In this document: one piece after another, positions 1 through 8,445 of the stretch
How positions within the stretch are numbered: position 1 is the stretch's first letter
Layout of the letters: each line of letters begins with the position of its first letter
Translations under genes and position numbers: made by a program
The notes under the pieces: generated by a model
The model's input: the letters and a program-made list of their open reading frames with translations, nothing else
Databases searched by the model: none
What the model was told of the DNA's origin: nothing
Assembly (NCBI RefSeq): GCF_001635685.1
Contig: NZ_LWFF01000002.1
Span: 31,808-95,807, forward strand
Reading direction: 5' to 3'
DNA length: 64,000 nt
Origin: Erythrobacter sp. HI0063
GTDB lineage: Bacteria > Pseudomonadota > Alphaproteobacteria > Sphingomonadales > Sphingomonadaceae

Positions 1-14
1 GCTAATTGCAGTTT

Positions 15-773
15 CTAGACGCGCACCGGCAGGCCCGCTGCGCGCAGCGCGTCGTGCGCCTCGGCAATCGAATGCTGGCCGAAATGGAAAATCGAGGCGG
101 CGAGCACGGCGCTCGCATGGCCCTCGGTCACGCCTTCGACGAGATGATCGAGCGTGCCGACGCCGCCGCTGGCGATCACCGGGACGCGCACGGCATCGGC
201 GATGGTGCGCGTCAGAGCGAGGTCGTAGCCCGCTTTCGTCCCATCTCCGTCCATGGAGGTCACCAGCAATTCGCCCGCGCCCAGTTCGGCGAGCCGGACG
301 GCGTGTTCGACCGCATCGATCCCGGTCGCGCGGCGCCCGCCATGGGTGAAGATCTCCCACCCATCTCCCGAGCGGCGGGCATCCACGCTCGCCACGACGC
401 ACTGGCTGCCGAAACGCTGGGCGATCTCGGCGACCAGTTCGGGCCGTTCGACCGCCGCGCTGTTGACAGCGACCTTGTCCGCGCCTGCCAGCAGCAGCGC
501 GCGCGCATCCTCGGCGCTGCGCACGCCGCCACCCACGGTCAGCGGCATGAAGCAGACCGCGGCAGTGCGCCGGACGATGTCGAGCAGCGTCCCGCGCCCT
601 TCGTGGCTGGCGGAGATATCGAGGAAGCACAATTCGTCGGCGCCCGCCGCATCGTAGGCCTGCGCCTGCTCGACCGGGTCGCCCGCGTCCTTCAAGTCGA
701 CGAAATTGACGCCCTTGACCACGCGGCCATTCGCCACGTCGAGACAGGGGATCACGCGGACGCGGACGGTCAT
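15..773 (-). CDS. hisF: Imidazole glycerol phosphate synthase cyclase subunit HisF
   Basis: Cyclase subunit of cytoplasmic IGP synthase. It uses ammonia from HisH to convert PRFAR into imidazole glycerol phosphate and AICAR in histidine biosynthesis. The protein is 252 aa, the usual length, and has the (βα)8 phosphate-binding signatures: [16 protein letters not shown] at the N-terminus, LTVGGGVRS near residue 78, and [10 protein letters not shown] near residue 197. The catalytic aspartates are the D of CLDV and the D of TSMDGDGT. Its ATG overlaps the hisA stop by 4 bases (ATGA), so it is the last gene seen of a minus-strand hisB-hisH-hisA-hisF run. The stop lies 15 bases from the window edge. 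Confidence 0.97.
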   Translation of the reverse strand: MTVRVRVIPCLDVANGRVVKGVNFVDLKDAGDPVEQAQAYDAAGADELCFLDISASHEGRGTLLDIVRRTAAVCFMPLTVGGGVRSAEDARALLLAGADKVAVNSAAVERPELVAEIAQRFGSQCVVASVDARRSGDGWEIFTHGGRRATGIDAVEHAVRLAELGAGELLVTSMDGDGTKAGYDLALTRTIADAVRVPVIASGGVGTLDHLVEGVTEGHASAVLAASIFHFGQHSIAEAHDALRAAGLPVRV

Positions 774-1495
774 TTTCGCGCCATCGCCAGTGCCGCCGCC
801 AGATCCAGCCGCCCGTCATACAGCGCCCGCCCGGTGATTACGCCCTCGATCCCCTCGTGAGCGTGCAACGACAGGACATGGATATCGTCCAGCCCCTTCA
901 CTCCGCCGCTTGCGATCACCGGCATATCGGTGCGGCGCGCAAGGTCGAGCGTGGCGTCGATATTGCAGCCCTTCAGCAGCCCGTCGCGCCCGATATCGGT
1001 GAACAGGAGCGAGGCGACGCCCGCATCCTCGAACCGGCGGGCCATGTCATGGACGGGCACGTCGGACACTTCCGCCCAGCCCTCGGTCGCCACCATCCCG
1101 TCGCGCGCATCCACTGCGACGACGATGCCGTTCTCCCATTCCTTTGCCATGTCCTTGACGAATTGCGGGTCTTTCAGGGCCGCCGATCCGATCACCAGTC
1201 GCGATACGCCAAGCGCGAACCAGCCCTCGACATCGGCGGGTTTGCGAATGCCTCCGCCCAATTGGACATGGCCGGGAAACGCCTCGACGATCCGCTCCAC
1301 CGCCGCGCGATTGCGGCTCTCGCCCGCGAAGGCTCCGTCGAGATCGACCACATGCAGGTGCTCGGCCCCCGCCTCGGCGAACAGCAGCGCCTGCGCGGCG
1401 GGATCGTCGCCATAGACGGTCGCGCGATCCATATCGCCTTCGGCGAGGCGTACCACCTGGCCGTTCTTCAAATCGATGGCAGGAAAGACGATCAT
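770..1495 (-). CDS. hisA: ProFAR isomerase HisA
   Basis: Isomerises ProFAR to PRFAR, the step before HisH/HisF. It is a 241-aa TIM barrel homologous to HisF, with [17 protein letters not shown] at the start, VQLGGGIRK in the middle and [11 protein letters not shown] near the end. The open frame continues upstream to 1621, but the family start is the ATG at 1495, and the extra residues overlap hisH. The start sits 4 bases after the hisH stop, and the gene overlaps hisF by 4 bases, which indicates translational coupling. Confidence 0.96.
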   Translation of the reverse strand: MIVFPAIDLKNGQVVRLAEGDMDRATVYGDDPAAQALLFAEAGAEHLHVVDLDGAFAGESRNRAAVERIVEAFPGHVQLGGGIRKPADVEGWFALGVSRLVIGSAALKDPQFVKDMAKEWENGIVVAVDARDGMVATEGWAEVSDVPVHDMARRFEDAGVASLLFTDIGRDGLLKGCNIDATLDLARRTDMPVIASGGVKGLDDIHVLSLHAHEGIEGVITGRALYDGRLDLAAALAMARK

Positions 1496-1499
1496 CGGG

Positions 1500-2126
1500 T
1501 CAGGGCCGCCATGCGAGAAACCTTTCGAGCAATGCCAGCCCGTAGGCTTGGCTCTTTTCGGGATGGAACTGGACGCCGAGCAGATTGTCCCGCCCGACCG
1601 CCGCAACGAGACCGCCACCATGATCGGTCATGGCGATCACGTCGCGCCCGTTATCTACGTGGAAATGGTAGGAATGGAGGAAATAGGCCTCGCCCATCTC
1701 GATCACCGGATCGCTTTGGGCATGCGGGGTCAGCGCAACGTCGTTCCACCCCATATGCGGCACCTTTACGCTCGCATCGATCGGTTTGATCGCGCGCACT
1801 TCGCCCGCGATCCAGTCGAGGCCGGGCGTGGTCCCGTGTTCGAGTCCGCGCGTCGCGAGCAATTGCATGCCGACGCAGATGCCGAGAAAGGGCGCGCCGC
1901 CGACGCGAACCCGTTCGGTCATCGCCTCGACAGCGCCAGTCTGCGCCCGCAAGCCTTCGGCGCAGGCACGGAACGAGCCGACGCCGGGCAGCACGATCCG
2001 GTCGGCGCTGCGCAACACGTCCGGATCGGCGGTGACGGCCACCTCCGCCCCGACCTTGCGCAGAGCATTCTCGACCGAATGAAGATTGCCCGCGCCGTAA
2101 TCGACGAGCGCGACGCTTTCAGCCAT
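1500..2126 (-). CDS. hisH: Imidazole glycerol phosphate synthase glutaminase subunit HisH
   Basis: Class I glutamine amidotransferase that supplies ammonia to HisF. The 208-aa protein begins MAESVALVDYGAGNLHSVENAL. It has the oxyanion/nucleophile segment FLGICVGMQLL (Cys nucleophile) and the C-terminal GVQFHPEKSQ, giving the His and Glu of the catalytic triad. An in-frame ATG five codons upstream is possible, but the chosen start matches the family. The 143 bases between hisB and hisH hold GC-rich inverted-repeat sequence and no gene. Confidence 0.96.
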   Translation of the reverse strand: MAESVALVDYGAGNLHSVENALRKVGAEVAVTADPDVLRSADRIVLPGVGSFRACAEGLRAQTGAVEAMTERVRVGGAPFLGICVGMQLLATRGLEHGTTPGLDWIAGEVRAIKPIDASVKVPHMGWNDVALTPHAQSDPVIEMGEAYFLHSYHFHVDNGRDVIAMTDHGGGLVAAVGRDNLLGVQFHPEKSQAYGLALLERFLAWRP

Positions 2127-2269
2127 TTTTCGTCTCCGCACGCCAATCCGGGCGCGCGAAATCCTCGCGCCTTGCGGCGCTGCGGGCGGCCCTGCAGGTG
2201 GCCTTCGGCCAGCTGCGTCTTAGACTGCGCTTCCGGCCTTGCGGCTGCTGCGCAGCCGATGTCTGGAAA

Positions 2270-2863
2270 TTACCCACCGAGCTGGCCTTTCGTGCTCGGG
2301 ATCGCGCCGCCCTTGCGCGGATCGATCTCGACCGCCTGGCGCATGGCGCGTGCGAAGCCCTTGTACATCGCTTCGCAGATATGGTGATTGTTGCTGCCGT
2401 AGATCAACTCGCAATGCAGCGTGATGCCTGCCGTCTGCGCGACCGAGTGGAACCAGTGTTCGATCAGCTCGGTATCCCACTCGCCCAGTTTGGTCTGGGT
2501 GAAACCGGCTTTCCAGACCAGCCACGGACGGCCCGAAATATCGAGCGCCACGCGCGCCAGCGTCTCGTCCATGGGCGAATAGGCCGTGCCGTACCGCGCG
2601 ATCCCACCCTTGTCGCCCAGTGCCTGACTGAGCGCCTGGCCCAGCGCCAGCGCGCTGTCCTCGGTCGTATGGTGCTGGTCGACATGGAGATCGCCATCCA
2701 CTTTCAACGTCACGTCGATCAGCGAATGGCGGCTGAACTGTTCGACCATATGGTCGAGAAAGCCGATTCCCGTCGCGATGTCGTAACTGCCCGTCCCGTC
2801 GAGATCGACCTCGACGAGGATTTTCGTTTCCGCGGTATTCCGCTCTATCCGGCCGGTGCGCAT
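2270..2863 (-). CDS. hisB: Imidazoleglycerol-phosphate dehydratase HisB
   Basis: Monofunctional Mn-dependent dehydratase converting IGP to imidazole acetol phosphate. The 197-aa protein shows the paired metal motifs of the family: FLDHM near residue 36, [16 protein letters not shown] near residues 60-76, and [19 protein letters not shown] near residues 155-172. There is no N-terminal histidinol phosphatase domain, as is normal outside enterics. The start at 2863 ([15 protein letters not shown]) was chosen because the longer upstream frame runs antisense through sspB. It is the first gene of the his run and is divergent from sspB. Confidence 0.96.
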   Translation of the reverse strand: MRTGRIERNTAETKILVEVDLDGTGSYDIATGIGFLDHMVEQFSRHSLIDVTLKVDGDLHVDQHHTTEDSALALGQALSQALGDKGGIARYGTAYSPMDETLARVALDISGRPWLVWKAGFTQTKLGEWDTELIEHWFHSVAQTAGITLHCELIYGSNNHHICEAMYKGFARAMRQAVEIDPRKGGAIPSTKGQLGG

Positions 2864-2944
2864 GGGGCGCGCTATAGAAGCTGTGCACGGCTTCGCAAGC
2901 ATTCCGGCTTGACCGGCGCGCGAGGCCGCTCCACCTAGCGGGCC

Positions 2945-3448
2945 ATGAGCGACGAAACGCCCGACAGCCTGATCCCCTATGACGCCATCGTGCAGGAAGC
3001 CCTGCGCGCCGTGGTCGGCCGCGTCCTCGGCGAAATCGTCGCCGGGGGCAGCGAATTGCCCGGGGCCCACCACTTCTACATCACGTTCAAGACGCATGCT
3101 GCGGGTGTCAGCGTTCCGCCGTCCCTGCGCGAACGTTTCCCCGACGAGATGACGATCGTGCTCCAGAACAAGTTCTGGGATCTGAAGGTGGAAGAGGACC
3201 ATTTCAGCGTGGGCCTCAGCTTCAACCAGATTCCCGCCGAACTGGTGATTCCCTATGCCGCGATCACCCAATTTGTGGATCCGGCAGTCGATTTCGGCCT
3301 GCAGTTCCAGGCGACGGTCGAGGATATGGACCCGACCGAGACCGAAGATCCGGAAAACGATGGCGCGGAACAGGGCGATGCGCCGCTCGTTGAGAAGAGC
3401 GAAGACGGATCGAACGTCGTCACGGTCGATTTCGGTCGCAAGAAATAG
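2945..3448 (+). CDS. sspB: SspB-type ClpXP adaptor
   Basis: Adaptor that tethers ssrA-tagged and other substrates to ClpXP. The 167-aa protein has the alphaproteobacterial SspB fold region (about 1-120: [53 protein letters not shown]). An acidic linker (about 122-150) then leads to a short C-terminal tail, [10 protein letters not shown], which matches the ClpX-docking XB peptide. The linker-plus-tail arrangement is characteristic. It is divergent from hisB across about 80 bases. Confidence 0.92.
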   Translation: MSDETPDSLIPYDAIVQEALRAVVGRVLGEIVAGGSELPGAHHFYITFKTHAAGVSVPPSLRERFPDEMTIVLQNKFWDLKVEEDHFSVGLSFNQIPAELVIPYAAITQFVDPAVDFGLQFQATVEDMDPTETEDPENDGAEQGDAPLVEKSEDGSNVVTVDFGRKK

Positions 3449-3482
3449 GCGCAGCATCGCTGCGCCGGACAGGGGCAGTATC

Positions 3483-3896
3483 ATGGTAAAACACGTCAGC
3501 ACTTACGGCGCGAAGGCAATCGCGAAGGCGCGAACGAAAACGCCGGGCCGGACCGACGGCATGCCCGGCCCTACCGACAATCCCGCAACCAATCTCATGA
3601 TGGCCGACGTGGTGATCCGCGCCGGTTCCTATGTCGCCCGCCGCGCGATCGAAAAAGGCATATTGCGAGGCCGCTACGGCAAGGATGTCGCGAAGGATAT
3701 CGTGCAGAGCAAGACGCTGGGCCAGTCGCTCGTCAGCTTCGGCCTCGCCAAGCTCGCGACGAAGAACCTGCCCGGCGCCGTCATCGTAGGCGGCGGCGCG
3801 CTGGTCAAAACCCTTTACGATCGCCGCAAGAGCCGTGGCGGACAACGCCGCGAGGGCGATCGCGAACTGATCGAACAGGCCCGCGGCGAGGACTGA
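3483..3896 (+). CDS. Conserved hypothetical protein
   Basis: 137-aa basic protein of unknown function. It starts at the ATG at 3483, since the longer open frame overlaps sspB out of frame. An Ala/Lys-rich N-terminus is followed by an amphipathic region and a glycine-rich hydrophobic stretch ([23 protein letters not shown], about residues 95-117) that could touch a membrane. The C-terminus is highly charged. It lies 34 bases after sspB in the same direction and may be cotranscribed. I recognise no catalytic motif. Confidence 0.7.
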   Translation: MVKHVSTYGAKAIAKARTKTPGRTDGMPGPTDNPATNLMMADVVIRAGSYVARRAIEKGILRGRYGKDVAKDIVQSKTLGQSLVSFGLAKLATKNLPGAVIVGGGALVKTLYDRRKSRGGQRREGDRELIEQARGED

Positions 3897-3970
3897 TAGC
3901 CGGCAGGCGTGTCACCCGATCGATAGGCTGCGGACTTGATTCGCAGCCGCGGGCCGTCCCATAGGCCCGC

Positions 3971-4633
3971 ATGGCCGAATCTTCTCCCACCCCGTCGTCC
4001 GACGCCGACACCAATCTCCATCGCCGTGGTTTGATGTTCATCCTGTCCTCCCCCAGCGGGGCGGGCAAGACGACGATCAGCCGCATGCTGCTCGACGCGG
4101 ATGAGGAAATCCGCCTCTCGGTCAGCGTGACGACCCGCCATCCGCGCCCCGGCGAGATCGAGGGCGTTCACTACCACTTCGTCAGCGATGCCGAATTCGA
4201 CGCGATGATCGAAGAGGACGATTTCTACGAATGGGCCCCCGTCTTCGGCAACCGCTACGGCACGCCCAAGGGCAGGATCCGCAACGCGTTGAAGGACGGG
4301 CAGGATTTCCTGTTCGACATCGACTGGCAGGGCACCCAGCAGCTTTATCAGAAAGACCAGCAGGATGTGGTGCGCGTCTTCATCCTTCCCCCCAGCATCG
4401 CCGAACTGCGCCGCAGGCTGGAAGGCCGCGCGACGGACGATGCCGATACGATCAACGCTCGGATGGATCGCGCGCGCAGCGAGATCAGCCACTGGGACGC
4501 CTACGACTATGTCGTCATCAATGACGATGTCGAAGCCTGCTTCGCCAAGGTGCGTGAAATCCTCCATGCCGAGCGGATGAAGCGCCAGCGGCAGACCGGC
4601 CTCATCCCCTTCGTGCGCGAATTGATGAGCTGA
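3971..4633 (+). CDS. gmk: Guanylate kinase
   Basis: Phosphorylates GMP to GDP with ATP. The 220-aa protein has the P-loop SSPSGAGKTT near residue 26, the GMP-binding stretch SVTTRHPRPGEIEGVHYHFVS, and EWAPVFGNRYGTP, all canonical. A lid-region Arg cluster follows (RRRLEGR, MDRARSEI). The first 15 residues are a short polar extension. The next gene starts 4 bases after the stop, so the membrane HTH gene may be cotranscribed. Confidence 0.96.
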   Translation: MAESSPTPSSDADTNLHRRGLMFILSSPSGAGKTTISRMLLDADEEIRLSVSVTTRHPRPGEIEGVHYHFVSDAEFDAMIEEDDFYEWAPVFGNRYGTPKGRIRNALKDGQDFLFDIDWQGTQQLYQKDQQDVVRVFILPPSIAELRRRLEGRATDDADTINARMDRARSEISHWDAYDYVVINDDVEACFAKVREILHAERMKRQRQTGLIPFVRELMS

Positions 4634-4637
4634 TCCG

Positions 4638-5429
4638 GTGGCGGAGGGGGTCCAGGATCTGACCGAGCGCGAAAGGGAGGTGTTGCGCCTCCTGCTCGCA
4701 GGCCACACTGCGAAGTCCGCCGCGTCCGAGCTCGATCTGTCGGTCCACACGATCAACGATTACCTGCGCGAAGCCCGCAAGAAATTAGGGGTGTCGAGCA
4801 GCCGGGAGGCCGCACGAATCTTGGGGGATAAGGAGAGCGCCGCCCCCCAAAAGAGCGCACCCGAACAAACCGGGATGGGCGAGACCGCACCGCTCGGCGA
4901 TCATGCGAAGCCATCAGCAACCCCGGGACCGCGATCCTATCGCCCCTGGATCATAGGAGCTTTCGCAATGCTAGCCGCCCTTATCGCCGCAACTCTCGCT
5001 TTCACCGCCAGCACCCCGTCCGATCCCATCGCACCCGGTCAGGTCGCTTCCGAAAAGGGGGAAGAGACGATGGAAAACGTCGTTCAGGAAAACGCCGTCG
5101 CGACCGAAGCCGCCCGCAATTGGGTGCGCCTGATCGATGCGGGCGAATATACCGAAAGCTGGTCGGAAGCGGGATCGATGTTCAAACAGGCGGTAACCGC
5201 CGACAGCTGGGCGGCGCAGGTCGCACCGATCCGCGAACCGCTGGGATCGCTCGTCAGCCGAACGGAGAAATCGATCGAAGCCCGTAGCGACCTGCCCGGC
5301 GCGCCGGCTGGCGATTATCGCATGATTTCCTTCGACACTGCCTATTCCGCCTCGCCCGAGCGCGTCGAGACTGTGGTGATGCACAAGGAAAACGGTCGCT
5401 GGAGCGTGGTGGGCTATTTCATCCGCTGA
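4638..5429 (+). CDS. Membrane-anchored LuxR-type HTH protein with DUF4019-like domain
   Basis: 263-aa protein from a GTG start at 4638. Residues about 5-58 are a GerE/LuxR-type HTH (LTEREREVLRLLLAGHTAKSAASELDLSVHT is the core). A Pro-rich linker and one transmembrane helix (about 105-128, IIGAFAMLAALIAATLAFTA) follow. The C-terminal 130 residues are predicted periplasmic and resemble DUF4019 (AARNWVRLIDAGEYTESW, GRWSVVGYFIR). The layout suggests a one-component membrane-bound regulator that could pass an envelope signal to DNA. It starts 4 bases after gmk. Confidence 0.85.
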   Translation: MAEGVQDLTEREREVLRLLLAGHTAKSAASELDLSVHTINDYLREARKKLGVSSSREAARILGDKESAAPQKSAPEQTGMGETAPLGDHAKPSATPGPRSYRPWIIGAFAMLAALIAATLAFTASTPSDPIAPGQVASEKGEETMENVVQENAVATEAARNWVRLIDAGEYTESWSEAGSMFKQAVTADSWAAQVAPIREPLGSLVSRTEKSIEARSDLPGAPAGDYRMISFDTAYSASPERVETVVMHKENGRWSVVGYFIR

Positions 5430-5450
5430 GGCTTTCCTCCGATAAGAAAA

Positions 5451-5483
5451 TGCGGGCCGCGGACATTCCGTCTGCGGCCCGCA
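5451..5483. terminator. Strong GC hairpin between HTH genes
   Basis: Perfect 10-bp arms (tgcgggccgc and gcggcccgca) with a 13-base loop lie 22 bases after the stop of the DUF4019-type gene. An A-rich run precedes the hairpin and a short T run (cctttg) follows. It is a likely intrinsic terminator, possibly working in both directions. Confidence 0.6.
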
Positions 5484-5629
5484 GTCCTTTGAGTTCGCCT
5501 GCCCTGGAAATTCGGCCCCGCCTCGTGGCAAGTGCCCAGCGGATTAAAACTTGGTAGGAACCCCCTTGGTCCGGCCCGATGCGCCCATCCCGTTTGCGCG
5601 TGTCGCGATTCGAACCTAGGCTTGCGCCG

Positions 5630-6139
5630 ATGATCGACGCAGCCACAGCCTCTGTCTTCGAAACGCTCACTGCGAAGCAACGCCAAGCCATGGCGCTTGC
5701 TGCCGATGGCCTCACGTCCAAGGAAATCGCCCGCGAACTCGATATCTCGCCGCATTCGGTCGACAAACGCATCGATGCGGTGCGAGGCCGGCTCGACGCC
5801 CGGCCGCGCAGCCAGATCGTGCGCGACTACCGCGCATGGAGCGATCGGACCGGTGAACCGATCACCGGTGATCGATCCCCCCTCACCCACCCCGCTCCCG
5901 ACACGGCATCACTGGAACCGCAGCCGGAGGGCGAAACGCTCCCGTTCGACGACGCTCTCATCTTCGAGCGGTCTTCCGAATGGGATCGCCAGACCGGATG
6001 GCTGCACCGGGGTGTCAAACCTTCCGATCTGGGTGTTGGCGGACGTTTACTGTTCGTCGTGGCCGGAGCGTTCCTGGTGGCGGCGGCTTTCGTGCTGGTC
6101 GCTGCTTCGGGCAATGTTCTGATCGATCTGCTCAGTTAG
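5630..6139 (+). CDS. Small membrane-anchored LuxR-type HTH protein
   Basis: 169-aa protein. Residues about 8-62 form a LuxR/GerE-type HTH (LTAKQRQAMALAADGLTSKE, then IARELDISPHSVDKRIDAVRG). A polar linker follows, then a C-terminal transmembrane helix (about 140-163, LLFVVAGAFLVAAAFVLVAA). The start MIDAATASVF at 5630 was preferred to the frame's first ATG at 5579, because the HTH begins soon after it. Unlike its neighbour it has no periplasmic sensor domain. The two may be distant duplicates. Confidence 0.82.
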   Translation: MIDAATASVFETLTAKQRQAMALAADGLTSKEIARELDISPHSVDKRIDAVRGRLDARPRSQIVRDYRAWSDRTGEPITGDRSPLTHPAPDTASLEPQPEGETLPFDDALIFERSSEWDRQTGWLHRGVKPSDLGVGGRLLFVVAGAFLVAAAFVLVAASGNVLIDLLS

Positions 6140-6184
6140 GCTGGCCTGCTCCCCGGCGCTTCAACCGCCTGTGGGAGACCCAGC

Positions 6185-6511
6185 ATGCTCGATAGCCATT
6201 CCGCCACCGCACGCCTCGTGCGCCAGATGAAATCGACCGAAAGCGCCGTTTCGAACGCGCTGATCGAAGCGCTCGGCCTGATGCACACCGCCGCCATCGC
6301 GCAGCGCGATGTGGCCGCACCCGTCGCCAAGACGCAGGCCGCGATGCAGCGGATGAGCAAGATGGTCGAAGGCCTCGTGTCCGCCCAGGGCGATACGCTG
6401 CGCGTCCACGGACAGCTGCGTGACGTGTCGCGTGTGGTGAACGCACCCGACGAACCGACTTGCCCCGACCAGGAAATCTTTACGACCGCGAGCGCGTCGC
6501 AAGTCGCCTGA
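6185..6511 (+). CDS. Small conserved hypothetical protein
   Basis: 108-aa soluble protein, helical through residues about 5-80 (ATARLVRQMKSTESAVSNAL, then TQAAMQRMSKMVEGLVSAQG), with a short polar tail. There is no recognised domain. It lies downstream of the small HTH-TM gene in the same direction with a 45-base gap, so it could be part of that unit. The coding call rests on a good start context (gtgggagacccagc before ATG) and an uninterrupted frame with matching codon usage. Confidence 0.6.
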   Translation: MLDSHSATARLVRQMKSTESAVSNALIEALGLMHTAAIAQRDVAAPVAKTQAAMQRMSKMVEGLVSAQGDTLRVHGQLRDVSRVVNAPDEPTCPDQEIFTTASASQVA

Positions 6512-6546
6512 TTGCTTTCGGCGGCGGGATCATCCAGCGTTCCGGG

Positions 6547-6978
6547 ATGGTACGATTTGCTATCCAAGTGACCATTGTGTTCCTCGTCGTCTTTTTTGCC
6601 CTGAAAAAGGGAGGGAGACCTGAGCGCCATGTTGCGATCGTACTTTTTGGAATGTTGGCCGCCGTCATCGGCCAAGCGCTCATCCGAGGGCACTGGACTC
6701 AATATGACGATATTCCGTGGTTCCGCGTTGCGATCGATGTCGTGGCTTTCGCAATCGTTCTTGCGATCGCTCTTCGCGCCGATCGATGGTGGCCGCTATG
6801 GGTAGGGTCCGTTCTGCTCCTTTCCGTTCTCGCCCATCTGCTGCGGATCGTCCACGCGGAGATACCGCCTCTCGTTTACGCAATTATGGAGCGGTGGCCC
6901 TTTATGATCGCGACGGTTATTACGGGTCTGGGAACGTACTTGCACGCCCGCAGGGAACGGATCGCCTCGCGGAACTGA
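6547..6978 (+). CDS. Small integral membrane protein
   Basis: 143-aa protein with about four predicted transmembrane helices: FAIQVTIVFLVVFFA, HVAIVLFGMLAAVIGQALI, VAIDVVAFAIVLAIAL and WPLWVGSVLLLSVLAHLL. A possible fifth weak segment precedes the basic C-terminus ARRERIASRN. The start at 6547 (MVRFAIQ) is preferred because the upstream part of the frame overlaps the preceding gene. The family is unknown. It overlaps the 5' end of the downstream JAB-domain gene if that gene uses its GTG start. Confidence 0.6.
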   Translation: MVRFAIQVTIVFLVVFFALKKGGRPERHVAIVLFGMLAAVIGQALIRGHWTQYDDIPWFRVAIDVVAFAIVLAIALRADRWWPLWVGSVLLLSVLAHLLRIVHAEIPPLVYAIMERWPFMIATVITGLGTYLHARRERIASRN

Positions 6979-7559
6979 TCTTTCGGCTTCGGGGCAAGCA
7001 TCCCGATCCCGCTTCCGCTGCGCGCAAGCTGCTTGCTCCCTACGGATCGGTGACCGCTCTGCGGCCCGATCCGGACCAAACCCCGAACGGTGGCGGCGTG
7101 ACGGCGGGTGGCTGGGCCGCAGCGACGGTTCGCGCCCGCACTCTCCTTCGCCGCAGTCGCAAGCAGGCACCTACTTCGCGGAGACGACCTATGACCGGGA
7201 TTTCTATACCCGATGGGCTGCTGCTGGCCATGCGCGACATGCACACCGAACGGATGGTCGCCATCTTCGCCGATACCCACGGTCGCATGCTGGCGCACGA
7301 ATTGGTGGCGGAAGGGGATCACACCGGTCTGCGCCTGTCGCTGCGGCAGATTTTCACCAAGGCGCTATCCCGCGATGCGCGGCGGATGGTGCTGGCGCAC
7401 AACCATCCGTCCGGCTCGGCCGAGCCGAGCGACAGCGATATCGCCAGCACCAGACGGTTGAACCAGTTCGCCGCCAGCCTGGGGATCGCGCTGGAGGATC
7501 ATCTGATCATCGGCAAGGACGCCATCACCAGCATGCGGGCGCGCAAGTTTATCGTTTGA
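6894..7559 (+). CDS. RadC-like JAB/JAMM domain protein
   Basis: About 221 aa from a proposed GTG at 6894. The N-terminal part (TDRLAELIFRLRG, ARKLLAPYGS) resembles the helix-hairpin region of RadC/UPF0758 proteins. The C-terminal part carries the JAMM metal motif AHNHPSGSAEPSDSD (H-x-H-x7-S-x2-D). The GTG start gives an 85-base overlap with the upstream membrane gene. No ATG lies between it and the conserved region, and the frame above 6894 looks like a shadow of the membrane gene. RadC-family proteins are often linked to mobile DNA, and their function is not settled. Confidence 0.75.
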   Translation: MALYDRDGYYGSGNVLARPQGTDRLAELIFRLRGKHPDPASAARKLLAPYGSVTALRPDPDQTPNGGGVTAGGWAAATVRARTLLRRSRKQAPTSRRRPMTGISIPDGLLLAMRDMHTERMVAIFADTHGRMLAHELVAEGDHTGLRLSLRQIFTKALSRDARRMVLAHNHPSGSAEPSDSDIASTRRLNQFAASLGIALEDHLIIGKDAITSMRARKFIV

Positions 7560-7563
7560 ATGA

Positions 7564-7590
7564 AACGGGCCGGGATCGTCCCGGCCCGTT
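7564..7590. terminator. Bidirectional terminator hairpin
   Basis: Perfect 12-bp arms (aacgggccggga and tcccggcccgtt) with a 3-base loop sit between the convergent JAB gene and SDR gene, so the hairpin would serve both strands. Confidence 0.7.
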
Positions 7591-7601
7591 GCAGTTCTCG
7601 A

Positions 7602-8408
7602 TCAGCGTCCGGCAGCCGGATCCGCGAAATGGGTCGGCAGATGGGCGTTGACGATGCCGCCATCCACGGTGACCGTTTCGCCGATCGTGTAGTCGCCCGC
7701 CCGGCTGGCGAGGTAGACCGCGGTGCCGCCCATATCGAACTTGTCGCCCACGCGCTTGTTCGGAATGCGCTTGGCGCTTTCCTCTTCCATGTCGCGCGCG
7801 ACCTTGTTCATGTTCGACGGGAAGGCGCCGGGAGCAAGGCTGGTCACGTAGATGTGATCGTCCACCAGACGCGCGGCCATGCGCCGGGTCAGATGGATCA
7901 GCGCGGCCTTCGAAGCCTGGTAGCTGTAGGTTTCCCACGGATTGACGCGCTGCCCATCGACCGAGGTGATGTTGATGACCTTGGCTGGCCGATCCGCGCT
8001 GGCGGCGGCGGTGAGGAGCGTGTGAAGCTTCTGGGTCAGGAAGAACGGCGTCTTGACGTTCAGGTCCATCACCTTGTCCCAGCCCGCTTCGGGGAAATCG
8101 GTATAGTCCGCACCCCAGGCGGCCCCGGCATTGTTGACGAGGATATCGAGCTTGTCTTCCTTGCCGGACAGCTCGGAAACCAGTTCCTCAATGCCTTCCA
8201 TGGTCGAGATGTCGCCCTGGATCGGGACGACCCGGTCGCCCAGTTCCTCGGCCGTTTCATGCAATTCGCCGCCCTTGCGCGCGGTGATGTAGACGCGGTC
8301 GATACCGGCGGCGAGGAAGCCTTCGACGATCATGCGGCCGATCCCGCGGCTCCCGCCGGTCACGAGCGCGACGCGCCCCTTGAGGCTGAATAGGTCTTCG
8401 AGGGTCAT
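7602..8408 (-). CDS. SDR family oxidoreductase
   Basis: 268-aa classical short-chain dehydrogenase/reductase. It has the nucleotide-binding motif VTGGSRGIGR near residue 16, LVNNAG near 92, catalytic Ser in NITSVDG and the catalytic YSYQASKAA (Tyr-x3-Lys). Substrate is not predictable. It is the distal gene of a minus-strand run with two acyl-CoA dehydrogenases, so an acyl or hydroxyacyl substrate is plausible. The gap to the upstream dehydrogenase gene is 37 bases. Confidence 0.92.
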   Translation of the reverse strand: MTLEDLFSLKGRVALVTGGSRGIGRMIVEGFLAAGIDRVYITARKGGELHETAEELGDRVVPIQGDISTMEGIEELVSELSGKEDKLDILVNNAGAAWGADYTDFPEAGWDKVMDLNVKTPFFLTQKLHTLLTAAASADRPAKVINITSVDGQRVNPWETYSYQASKAALIHLTRRMAARLVDDHIYVTSLAPGAFPSNMNKVARDMEEESAKRIPNKRVGDKFDMGGTAVYLASRAGDYTIGETVTVDGGIVNAHLPTHFADPAAGR

Positions 8409-8445
8409 GTCTTGTCTCCTTGCCCCGTCGGGCGGGGCCTGTCTC

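Noticed and set aside
5595..5630. tRNA T-loop-like ggttcgaatc on the minus strand
   Set aside because: Flanking bases do not form the T stem, acceptor or anticodon arms.
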